Origin: an archaeon
GTDB taxonomy: Archaea > Hydrothermarchaeota > Hydrothermarchaeia > Hydrothermarchaeales > JALUUU01
Reading direction: 5' to 3'
DNA: 8,368 nt
Assembly: GCA_027021185.1 (NCBI GenBank)
Contig: JALUUU010000177.1
Location: forward strand, 1-8,368
Shown: piece by piece, positions 1 to 5,830 of the stretch
Layout: every line of letters begins with the position of its first letter
Numbering within the stretch: the stretch's first letter is position 1
The notes under the pieces: generated by a model
Databases searched by the model: none
What the model was told of the DNA's origin: nothing
The model's input: the letters and a program-made list of their open reading frames with translations, nothing else
Made by a program: the position numbers and the translations under genes

Positions 1-810
1 CATGGTTATCCCGTAATGTCCTATTTCTTCGTTCTTTACGAGGACGTTTATCTTAAGCTGGTCCCTGGCGGGGAGGTTGAGGAATCCCTGAAGATTCACC
101 TGTCTTCGGTCGCTGAACCCCACAAGGTCAAAGTCGTCAAAAACGTCCATGAGGGCGTATCCGTGGAAATTGGCGTTAAACCTGGCCCCCAGCACGTATT
201 CCTCTATTCTGGCCTCCCTCAGGCCTTCCTCATTTATAACTCCTTCTTTAAGGAGCTTCTCCGCCTGGGAGCGGTAATCCTCAGGAGAGGATGCATAGAA
301 AAAGGCCCTCTCCAAGGGGTTCTTGGCCTGCTGCACCTTGACGATGCATAGCCTGTCGATATCATCAGGACTCTCGAACTCAAGAGGGGTCCTTATGCCC
401 GCCTTTTTTAGGAGATGGTACTGCCCGCGCTCGTCTGTCCTGTCCTCAGCCCGAAGGATGAACCTGTTCCCATAGATGGGTACCCTGAACTCCCCCTCTA
501 TGCCGTCGTATCCCACGTAGACAGAGAAGCTCCTATTGGGGATGAAGACCGTTCCCATGGCCCTGAGTTTATCCTGCACCTCTCTCTTCAGGAGGTCCTT
601 GAATCGGGGGAGCTTTATCACCTCATCGTAGAGGTGGCGGTTGTATTTGGTATAAAACTCGTGCCTGCCTTCCTGAACGATCACCACTGTTTTGAGACCC
701 GCGGCTTTGGCGGCCATGCCTATCTCCTTGGCCGAATGGGAGCCGAAAATGCCGATGGTGATATCCGTGTAACTGGAGGCTATATCCTGAATCTCCCTTC
801 TATCGAGCAT
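1..810 (-). CDS. PurP-family ATP-grasp protein (FAICAR synthetase-like), 3' end beyond the window
   Basis: Translating the minus strand from ATG at 810 gives 270 residues without a stop, up to the left edge, so the C-terminal part is missing. The order of motifs follows archaeal PurP, which makes FAICAR from AICAR, formate and ATP in purine synthesis: GSHSA at residues 23-27, PIYGNRFILRAEDR at 111-124, LLKKAGIRTP at 133-142, IEEYVLGARFN at 202-212 and LPARDQ at 246-251. Two positions differ from my recollection of true PurP. The glycine-rich ATP loop (PGARGGRGYF in Methanocaldococcus) is replaced by VQQAKNPLERAFF after Lys158, and VPHGSF reads IPNRSF at 90-95. It may therefore be a divergent paralogue and not the synthesis enzyme. 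It lies 34 bases after cofC in the same direction. A TTTATA box about 28 bases before the ATG suggests its own, nearly leaderless transcript. Family assignment is firm; function is uncertain. Confidence 0.85.
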   Translation of the reverse strand, partial: MLDRREIQDIASSYTDITIGIFGSHSAKEIGMAAKAAGLKTVVIVQEGRHEFYTKYNRHLYDEVIKLPRFKDLLKREVQDKLRAMGTVFIPNRSFSVYVGYDGIEGEFRVPIYGNRFILRAEDRTDERGQYHLLKKAGIRTPLEFESPDDIDRLCIVKVQQAKNPLERAFFYASSPEDYRSQAEKLLKEGVINEEGLREARIEEYVLGARFNANFHGYALMDVFDDFDLVGFSDRRQVNLQGFLNLPARDQLKINVLVKNEEIGHYGITM

Positions 811-835
811 GGGAGACCCTATTTCTAGAAACTGG

Positions 836-841
836 TATAAA
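836..841 (-). promoter_or_regulatory. TATA box for the PurP-family gene
   Basis: The minus strand reads TTTATA here, in the gap between the cofC stop and the ATG at 810. Its centre is about 28 bases before the ATG, which would put the transcript start almost at the start codon. Read-through from cofC is also possible. Confidence 0.45.
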
Positions 842-844
842 GGT

Positions 845-1474
845 TTATCTAAATCTGGAGGACAGTTTCCTGAGAAATTCATGGCTTCTAGTCCCGTCGC
901 CCATCCTCAGGAAGCGCCTCACGTCGCTGGGGGTGTCTAGGTCGATATACAGCTCGGGGCTCTGATATATGTAGACATCCACGCCCACTTCCCTGGCTTC
1001 CCTGAGGTTATCCTGGAAGCTTCTGCTGGAAAACCTTGCCCTCATTATCTCGGGGGGCCGCCGATAGAGCAGGCCTATCCCACCCCGCCTCGAGGGGCTC
1101 ATGATCACCCTGTGCTTTTCACCCAGGGCCATGATTTCCCTCAGGGTTTCTTTTCTGACCAGGGGCAGGTCCGCGGGCATGAAAATGGTTGCTCTAGCCC
1201 CATGATTTACGGCATAGGCGTTGGCGGCATCCACGGCACTTTTCAATCCAGGGCGCGCGTGCCGAAGAAAAAGAAACTCATAGCCTTCTAGGAGGGGTCT
1301 AATGTCTACTGGTGAGACTATCACGGTTGTCAATCCGTCTAGGGCGTCCAGCACGTCCCTTGCCATACGGAGTACCAGGCTCTTTCTCTCGGCTCCGCTA
1401 AGCCATGGAGAAAGCCTCGTCTTGGCATCCTCAGGTCTCTTTATGGGTAGAAGAACGAATGTATCGCCTGCCAT
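845..1474 (-). CDS. cofC: 2-phospho-L-lactate guanylyltransferase CofC
   Basis: The 209-residue product matches CofC, the cytosolic nucleotidyltransferase that joins phospholactate (or a related phospho-acid) to GTP in coenzyme F420 synthesis. Visible motifs are the N-terminal nucleotide-binding stretch LLPIKRPEDAKTRLSPWLS (residues 8-26), PGLKSAVDAA (75-84), MPADLPLV (99-106) with the metal-binding Asp, SPSRRGGIGLLYRRPP (126-141), FSSRSFQDNLREA (148-160) and IDLDTPSDV (177-185). Length fits the family. In many homologues the GG is followed by Thr-Asn; here it is Ile-Gly, a small deviation. The last 20 residues form a basic tail after the usual end. The start lies 7 bases after the stop of the histidine kinase gene, so both are probably on one message. 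No good ribosome site is visible. Its presence says the host makes F420. Other F420 genes are not in the window. Confidence 0.9.
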   Translation of the reverse strand: MAGDTFVLLPIKRPEDAKTRLSPWLSGAERKSLVLRMARDVLDALDGLTTVIVSPVDIRPLLEGYEFLFLRHARPGLKSAVDAANAYAVNHGARATIFMPADLPLVRKETLREIMALGEKHRVIMSPSRRGGIGLLYRRPPEIMRARFSSRSFQDNLREAREVGVDVYIYQSPELYIDLDTPSDVRRFLRMGDGTRSHEFLRKLSSRFR

Positions 1475-1481
1475 GTCTATG

Positions 1482-2570
1482 TTATACCGCTTTAGGCAGA
1501 GATACGTAAAAAATGCTTCCCCCGTCGGGGTTATCCTCGACCCATACCTGGCCTCTGTGGAGCTCCACAGCCCTCTTCACGATGGCCAGGCCAAGACCCG
1601 AGCCTTTAACCCCGTTTTTACTCTTCCTCTCAAACCTCTCAAAAATAGCTTCCTTATCCTTATCCGGGACGCCTTCGCCGTAGTCCTTCACCATAACCTT
1701 CCAGCTGTTGCCGCTGTCCAGGATATCCACCACCACGCGGCCACCCACGGGGCTGTACTTAACGGCGTTACTCAGCAGGTTATGAAAAACATCCGCAAGG
1801 CTCTCATCTGCCATGGAGTAGTACTTCCTCCAGGGCCTGAAGCGTAGCTTGATCTTTTTCTCCTCGATCATTGGCTTGATCTCTCTGACGACGTTCCTGA
1901 AAATCTCCCCGATATCTCTCTTCTCAAGGTCCAGCTCCTCCACAGACTCTAATCTGGCGTATTTATTCGAGTCCTCCAGGATGGCTATCATCTTGTCCAG
2001 GCTTCTCTCAACCGCCCTGAGCTCGTCGAGTTTACGGGGATCAGTCTCTTCCTCAATCAGGAGTTCCAGGTAGTTCTTGGCTATTCCAACGGGGTTGAGG
2101 AGATCGTGGCACAAAACCTCGATGAAGGTCTCCTTGAGCTTGTTGGATCGTTCCAGGTATTCGGAATAGTTCCTGAGTTCTCTGGTACGTTCTGCGAGGG
2201 TCTTATCGAGGCGGTCACAAAACTCTTTCTTCTTAGTCTCTAGTTCTTTCTCCAGGGACTGAATGTAGCCCTCTGTCATCATCTCCCTTCTCTTGTCCCT
2301 GGTGATGTCCCTCGCCACAACTACGTAGCCGGAGACCTCCCCGGATCCATTTCTAAGGGGAATGCTCCAGGACTCCACTAGTGTATCGCCAATCTTCATG
2401 ATCCCCGGAGGCAGGCCTCTACCCTGCTCCTCAACGAAGTCGTACAGATTCCTCCCAACCACTTCCTCGCATTTACTCCCCAGAATGTCCTCAAAGGCTT
2501 GATTGATATCTATAAACTCCATCCCCTTCCCGAGCCTTGCTATGCCTAGGGGGAACTTCTGGAAAATCAT
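1482..2570 (-). CDS. Soluble PAS-domain sensor histidine kinase
   Basis: The 362-residue protein has a PAS sensor domain at about 4-90 ending in ARDITRDKRR, a charged coiled coil at about 92-148, a HisKA dimerisation domain with the phospho-acceptor His155 in LCHDLLNP, and a HATPase domain with N-box HNLLSNAVKYSP (263-274), G1 box DYGEGVP (296-302), F-box IFERFER (309-315) and G2 box GSGLGLAIVKRA (323-334). All catalytic motifs are intact. No membrane segment or signal peptide is seen, so it senses a cytoplasmic signal. No response regulator gene is next to it. It heads a minus-strand cluster with cofC 7 bases downstream. ATG at 2570 is the first in-frame start after a stop, but the PAS domain begins almost at residue 1 and the reading frame upstream is open for 27 codons, so the true N-terminus may be longer. 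The signal and partner cannot be predicted. Confidence 0.92.
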   Translation of the reverse strand: MIFQKFPLGIARLGKGMEFIDINQAFEDILGSKCEEVVGRNLYDFVEEQGRGLPPGIMKIGDTLVESWSIPLRNGSGEVSGYVVVARDITRDKRREMMTEGYIQSLEKELETKKKEFCDRLDKTLAERTRELRNYSEYLERSNKLKETFIEVLCHDLLNPVGIAKNYLELLIEEETDPRKLDELRAVERSLDKMIAILEDSNKYARLESVEELDLEKRDIGEIFRNVVREIKPMIEEKKIKLRFRPWRKYYSMADESLADVFHNLLSNAVKYSPVGGRVVVDILDSGNSWKVMVKDYGEGVPDKDKEAIFERFERKSKNGVKGSGLGLAIVKRAVELHRGQVWVEDNPDGGSIFYVSLPKAV

Positions 2571-2676
2571 CCTTAGCTCTTGGGCGTCACTACCCCTATC
2601 CCTCTCGTATCTACCAGCGTCGACGGTTATGCCGCCTGCCCCCTCAATCCTTCACAATCCTATCCATAAGTTTCAT

Positions 2677-2688
2677 TATAATTTAAAT
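2677..2688 (-). promoter_or_regulatory. Probable TATA element for the histidine kinase cluster
   Basis: The minus strand reads ATTTAAATTATA in an AT-rich block, about 110 bases before ATG 2570. A second TATA-like stretch, TTTTAAAT, sits just upstream near 2694-2702 and overlaps the terminator of the cytochrome gene. The expected transcript start is near 2655-2670. Confidence 0.45.
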
Positions 2689-2698
2689 CTATCGATTT

Positions 2699-2719
2699 AA
2701 AAAAGAAAAAAAGGAGAAA
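2699..2719 (-). terminator. T-tract terminator after the cytochrome c gene
   Basis: On the minus strand, directly after the cytochrome stop codon, two runs of T (seven, then six) separated by a single C follow a CC. This is the form of archaeal intrinsic terminators, which need a U-rich run and no stable hairpin. Confidence 0.65.
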
Positions 2720-2725
2720 AGCCCC

Positions 2726-3145
2726 TCACTTGAGGGTCTTTATATATTCAACTAAGGCCGCAGCGTCCGAATCACTAACCCCGAGAGGCGGCATAGGAGA
2801 GTAGCCCTTAACGACCGTTGCTCCGGGTTTTGTGATGGACTCCAAGAGGAAGGCGTCGTCTGCTTTTACCTTTGTGCCGTCCTGTAGCTCCACCTCGCTA
2901 CCGTAGAGTCCTTTCATCGCGGGGCCGACTCCAGGAATTCCCTCTCCGTTTGCGCCGTGGCAGCCACTGCAACCCTTGGATGAATAGAGCTTTTTACCCT
3001 CATCTGCAGAAGCAGTAGGGGCGGGGGCCGCAGGTGCCGCGGGGGCTGCGGGTTTCTCAGGGGCTGGCGCGGGTTTCTCCGCCTGCTGAGCGCAACCAGC
3101 GAAGGCCAACAATCCAGCCAAGAGGACTATCATCACCAATCTCAA
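2726..3145 (-). CDS. Lipoprotein monoheme cytochrome c (class I)
   Basis: With a TTG start at 3145 the product has 139 residues. Residues 1-18, MRLVMIVLLAGLLAFAGC, form a lipoprotein signal with Cys18 as the lipidated residue. A Pro/Ala-rich linker follows (about 22-47), then a class I cytochrome c domain with the haem motif CSGCH at 59-63 and a likely distal ligand Met118 in YSPMPPLG. The segment from DGTKVKADDAF to GYSPMPP resembles the cytochrome c domain at the C-terminus of subunit II of caa3-type oxidases. It should be tethered outside the membrane and carry one electron. The TTG start was chosen because GGGGGTGA lies 4 bases before it and it gives a clean signal peptide; a longer frame from ATG 3241 would put 32 extra residues ahead of the signal and overlap nadA. 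Its own TATA box lies in the end of nadA. Its redox partner is unknown. Confidence 0.88.
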   Translation of the reverse strand: MRLVMIVLLAGLLAFAGCAQQAEKPAPAPEKPAAPAAPAAPAPTASADEGKKLYSSKGCSGCHGANGEGIPGVGPAMKGLYGSEVELQDGTKVKADDAFLLESITKPGATVVKGYSPMPPLGVSDSDAAALVEYIKTLK

Positions 3146-3149
3146 TGTT

Positions 3150-3157
3150 TCACCCCC
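3150..3157 (-). promoter_or_regulatory. Ribosome binding site that fixes the TTG start of the cytochrome c gene
   Basis: The minus strand reads GGGGGTGA here, 4 bases before TTG 3145. It is too far (16 bases) from the next ATG at 3133 and lies downstream of ATG 3241, so it supports TTG as the start. Confidence 0.7.
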
Positions 3158-3179
3158 AGTAATTGAACCATTATAATCA

Positions 3180-4106
3180 TCACGCCATAGGTTGCCAGCC
3201 TTTATATAATTTTCTAACCAATTCCCTAACCCTGGCCCCATATTCTTCGTCTGCTTCTATAGAGTGTGCCATGTCCTCAAGGGTCCAATAGATTTTTTCG
3301 AGGGTTATCCTTTTCATGCTCTGGCAAAATGCCCTGGAGCTGGCTGGAAGGATTTCCTTGTCAGGGTTCTCCCTCGACAGGCGCTCCACTAAGGAGACCT
3401 CACTGGCCACTATGAAGCTCTTTTTATCTGACTCATGAACGTATTTCACTATGTCCTCGCTCTCGAGGACGGCATCGGCGGCTTCCGCCACCTCGCCCCT
3501 GCACTCAGGATGAGCCAGTACGATGGCCTCAGGGCTCTGTTTCCGCATTTCATCCACATCCCGGGGCAGGATTTTGACGTGGGGGGGACAGTAGCCGCCT
3601 TTGGAGGTAACCGGCCTGCCGGTCTTCGATGAGACGTTTTTTGCAATATGCATGTCGGGAATGAGTAAGGTATCCTCTCTCTTTGTGTTTCCCAGCAGCT
3701 CGAGGGCATCGTTAAAGCCGAGGCAGTAACTACTTAGGGCGATGGCCTCTGGGGATGCCTTCACGTAGCACAGTATCTCTGTCTCAGGGTGTTTTTCCTT
3801 GAAGGCTCTAACACCTTCAATGTCGAGCATCCCAATCATGGGGCATCCCGCATTAGGGTCTGGGGAAAGAACGCTCTTCTCAGGGACGAGGCATGCCACA
3901 ACCCTGGCCATGGGATAAACACTGGCCACCAGGATGTTCTCCTCCCCTCTCTCCAAGGCCTCGGCGTATATCTCCTTGGTTCCTCCGACGAAGTCTGCCG
4001 CTTCCTGAACTTCGTAGGACTGAAAGTTGTGGGCCAGGATGCAGGCGTTTCTTTTTTCTTTGAGTTTTTTGATTTTGGCTAGCAGAGCTTCCCGTTCAGT
4101 CCCCAT
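3180..4106 (-). CDS. nadA: NadA-like (quinolinate synthase family) iron-sulfur protein
   Basis: The 308-residue protein aligns along its length with quinolinate synthase A, which condenses iminoaspartate with dihydroxyacetone phosphate in NAD synthesis using one [4Fe-4S] cluster. The three cluster cysteines are present: Cys88 in AGCPM, Cys173 in GGYCPPH and Cys261 in AFCQSM, with spacing as in Pyrococcus NadA. ILAHN with His26, HPEC with His199 and Glu201, and the C-terminal MKRITLEKIYWTLE are kept. Several pocket positions differ: Phe28 replaces the usual Tyr (HNYQ), CYVK114-116 replaces YVN, and LGF (129-131) replaces Thr-Ser-Ser/Ala before Asn132. PDKNL reads PDMHI. It could be a working but divergent NadA or a paralogue. 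Its ATG overlaps the end of the Lrp gene by 11 bases, so translation is probably coupled. No nadB, aspartate dehydrogenase or nadC gene is in view. Confidence 0.83.
   Translation of the reverse strand: MGTEREALLAKIKKLKEKRNACILAHNFQSYEVQEAADFVGGTKEIYAEALERGEENILVASVYPMARVVACLVPEKSVLSPDPNAGCPMIGMLDIEGVRAFKEKHPETEILCYVKASPEAIALSSYCLGFNDALELLGNTKREDTLLIPDMHIAKNVSSKTGRPVTSKGGYCPPHVKILPRDVDEMRKQSPEAIVLAHPECRGEVAEAADAVLESEDIVKYVHESDKKSFIVASEVSLVERLSRENPDKEILPASSRAFCQSMKRITLEKIYWTLEDMAHSIEADEEYGARVRELVRKLYKGWQPMA
3201..3210 (-). promoter_or_regulatory. TATA box for the cytochrome c gene, inside the 3' end of nadA
   Basis: The minus strand reads ATTATATAAA. A transcript would start near 3179, right at the nadA stop, leaving a 5' leader of about 34 bases that holds the GGGGGTGA ribosome site. 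The cytochrome can thus be expressed apart from lrp-nadA. Confidence 0.6.
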
Positions 4107-4587
4107 GGGCCTTATCTCCCAGGGACATAACCTTTATGGGGGACTCCTTAATGGTCTGCAGGATCCAGGAGGAATTGATGGTCTCTACCCCCTCCACTTT
4201 TGTTATCTTCCGCAGAAGGTCCCTGGCCTCCTTCTTCACATTGGTTCTGCTGATCACGAGGATGTGGAACTCCCCTGTTATCTGGTATACGTAACAGGTC
4301 CTGTCTATCTTCGCGATTCTGTCCCCAACCTCTGTAGGGTCATATCCCGGGCTGACCTTGATCAACAATGCCACGCTGCAGTCCATTCCCAGCTCCTCAG
4401 GGTCGAGGAGCACAGTGAACCTTCGTATAACCCCTCCCTCGTACATCTTCCTGACTCTCTCGCTCACGGTGGACACGCTGACGCCCAGCACCCCAGCTAT
4501 CTGGCGGTAAGAGAGACGTCCGTCCTCCTGGAGAAAGTTAAGGATTTTCTTGTCCAATTCATCGAGTTTTACGACGGTAGCAGCCAT
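4096..4587 (-). CDS. Lrp/AsnC family transcriptional regulator
   Basis: The 163-residue protein has the AsnC-type winged helix-turn-helix at about 8-62 (LDELDKKILNFLQEDGRLS, then YRQIAGVLGVSVSTVSERV with the recognition helix around 37-47, then GGVIRRF), followed by a RAM ligand/oligomerisation domain at about 70-148 with the glycine-containing turn YQITGEFHILVI. Length is normal for Lrp-type regulators, which act as dimers or octamers and respond to amino acids or other small molecules. The YQITGEFHILV segment is typical of regulators and lacks the H-N-Y-x-R signature of siroheme decarboxylases that share this fold. It is divergent from dsrA across 83 bases and overlaps the start of the NadA-like gene. 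This suggests autoregulation and control of dsrAB; that is inference. A TATATAAA box lies about 27 bases before the ATG, fitting a leaderless message. Confidence 0.93.
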   Translation of the reverse strand: MAATVVKLDELDKKILNFLQEDGRLSYRQIAGVLGVSVSTVSERVRKMYEGGVIRRFTVLLDPEELGMDCSVALLIKVSPGYDPTEVGDRIAKIDRTCYVYQITGEFHILVISRTNVKKEARDLLRKITKVEGVETINSSWILQTIKESPIKVMSLGDKAHGD

Positions 4588-4610
4588 GACTTTTGCCCCC
4601 CATCGATAAA

Positions 4611-4618
4611 TTTATATA
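4611..4618 (-). promoter_or_regulatory. TATA box for the lrp-nadA transcript
   Basis: The minus strand reads TATATAAA, centred about 27 bases before ATG 4587. The predicted transcript start falls at or just before the start codon. A G-run at about 4595-4601 lies between. Confidence 0.7.
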
Positions 4619-4640
4619 GGCTATCTTAACATGTATGCCT
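4618..4640. promoter_or_regulatory. Imperfect dyad between the divergent lrp and dsrA promoters
   Basis: The 23-base stretch begins AGGC and ends GCCT, with a partly symmetric centre around AACATGT. It fills exactly the space between the TATA boxes of lrp and dsrA. A protein bound here would reach both TFB contact zones. A site for the adjacent Lrp-type regulator is a reasonable guess; some of the symmetry may come simply from two back-to-back promoters. Confidence 0.4.
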
Positions 4641-4647
4641 TTATAAA
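4640..4647 (+). promoter_or_regulatory. TATA box for dsrAB
   Basis: TTTATAAA followed by an A-run, centred about 27 bases before ATG 4671. The predicted transcript start is close to 4670, so the message would be nearly leaderless if ATG 4671 is used. Confidence 0.7.
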
Positions 4648-4670
4648 AAATTATCGGACAACTGTTCGAG

Positions 4671-5828
4671 ATGGTGCCAATGAAATCGAAAACACCTATT
4701 GTTGACGAGCTATGCAAGGGTCCGTGGCCAAGCCATGCCGCGGAGCTGAAAAAGTCGAAGTATTCTATTTTGATGTACGAGGAAGCCCTAAAGAAAAAGG
4801 CAAGCCAGTGGCGCGGGGGAGGGTACATCTCCGTTCCCGGTGTACCTAGCGGCGTCATCGCCAGGGCTTCGAAGAGGCCTGATATCCTGGAAGAGTCCAG
4901 CGTGGTACGTATATTCCCTCCCCCCGGGCTGTTCTTCAACACAGACCTCTTCAGAAAACTGTGCGGAATCATTGACAAGTACAGCGGCGGCCTCATCCAC
5001 CTCTCCGCTACCACAAGCGACATGGAGCTCATTGAGGTGCCCCATGACAAGATAGGGGACATGGTCAAGGAAGTAGAGGCCATGGGCATGGATGTCGGCT
5101 CCACGGACGTTACCTTGAGAACCGTCAAAGCATGCATCGGCCCGGCTCGCTGCGACGTGGCAGTATTCGACACCGTGGGATTCCGCCAGGCCTTCACAGA
5201 GCACTTCCTGGACGACATGCAGTATCCGAGGTTCCCCCATAAGATCAAGACCAAGGCTGCAGGCTGTCCAAACGACTGTGTATTCGGTGCCCACAAGGCG
5301 GAGATCTTCGTTGCTGGGGTCTTTAGAGACGCTCCAAAAGTAAATCAAGAGAAACTCGCCGACTGGGTTGAGAAGGGAGGAGACATCGAATACATATGCT
5401 CTCGCTGCCCCGGACAGGCCATGACCTGGGAAAACGGAAAACTCGACATAGACAACGACAAGTGTCTCCACTGCATGTACTGCATAAACCGATGCCCTGC
5501 AATTAGACCGGGAGACGACAGGGGAGCGGCTATTCTGGTGGGCGGAAAGTACAGGAGCAAGTACGGACCAACCCTCGCAAAAGTCTTGATACCCTTCGTT
5601 GAGGCCAATCCACCAGAGTACAAGGAAATCCTGGACATCATTCAAAAAATAGTAGACGTCTACGATGAGCACTCCCTCAGCAAGGAGAGAATGGGTGAGT
5701 TCCTCTACAGGATCGGCTTCGACAAGTTCATGGAGCTCATGGGACTGGAGGCCACTGCCCACAACTTCGCACAGCCCAGAGAGAACCTGTTTTATCACTG
5801 GACCAAGGAAGAGCTCGGAGGTGAGTAA
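4671..5828 (+). CDS. dsrA: Dissimilatory-type sulfite reductase, alpha subunit DsrA
   Basis: The 385-residue protein has the DsrA layout: an N-terminal segment DELCKGPWPS, sulfite reductase half-domains, a siroheme-[4Fe-4S] motif C155-X5-C161 and C199-X3-C203 (GCPNDC), the basic KIKTK at 191-195 facing the sulfite site in known structures, and an inserted ferredoxin domain with C246 and C265-X2-C268-X2-C271, then the family signature AIRPGDDRG (277-285). With DsrB it should form an alpha2beta2 enzyme in the cytoplasm for the six-electron chemistry between sulfite and sulfide. It is shorter than DsrA of Archaeoglobus or Desulfovibrio (about 420-440), as expected for a compact, divergent form. 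ATG 4671 fits a leaderless transcript; ATG 4680 is possible, with GGTG 3 bases before it. The dsrB start follows its stop by 2 bases. No gene in the window tells whether it works in the reducing or oxidising direction. Confidence 0.94.
   Translation: MVPMKSKTPIVDELCKGPWPSHAAELKKSKYSILMYEEALKKKASQWRGGGYISVPGVPSGVIARASKRPDILEESSVVRIFPPPGLFFNTDLFRKLCGIIDKYSGGLIHLSATTSDMELIEVPHDKIGDMVKEVEAMGMDVGSTDVTLRTVKACIGPARCDVAVFDTVGFRQAFTEHFLDDMQYPRFPHKIKTKAAGCPNDCVFGAHKAEIFVAGVFRDAPKVNQEKLADWVEKGGDIEYICSRCPGQAMTWENGKLDIDNDKCLHCMYCINRCPAIRPGDDRGAAILVGGKYRSKYGPTLAKVLIPFVEANPPEYKEILDIIQKIVDVYDEHSLSKERMGEFLYRIGFDKFMELMGLEATAHNFAQPRENLFYHWTKEELGGE
5817..5824 (+). promoter_or_regulatory. Strong ribosome binding site for dsrB inside the end of dsrA
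   Basis: GGAGGTGA, the full archaeal anti-16S match, ends 6 bases before the dsrB ATG. It fixes the dsrB start and shows that dsrB is translated from the shared message by its own initiation. Confidence 0.85.
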
Positions 5829-5830
5829 AG

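Noticed and set aside
16..828. Two plus-strand open frames (16-351 and 415-828)
   Set aside because: They lie opposite the PurP-family gene, whose minus-strand translation shows clear family motifs; the plus-strand products resemble nothing I know.
1302..1847. Plus-strand frame of 181 codons across the cofC/kinase junction
   Set aside because: It runs opposite two well-supported genes and encodes no recognisable protein.
3146..3241. Start of the cytochrome gene at ATG 3241
   Set aside because: It would place 32 charged residues before the signal peptide and lies upstream of the predicted transcript start near 3179.
4096..4587. Lrp-like gene as a siroheme decarboxylase (AhbA/AhbB or NirDLGH)
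   Set aside because: These enzymes share the Lrp fold and would be attractive beside a siroheme enzyme, but the conserved HNYxR and NLWF segments are absent and the normal regulator segment YQITGEFHILVI is present.
4788..5798. Long minus-strand open frame (336 codons) opposite dsrA
   Set aside because: It is antisense to an intact dsrA, has no recognisable motif, and no promoter or ribosome site supports it. Long antisense frames arise easily opposite such coding sequence.
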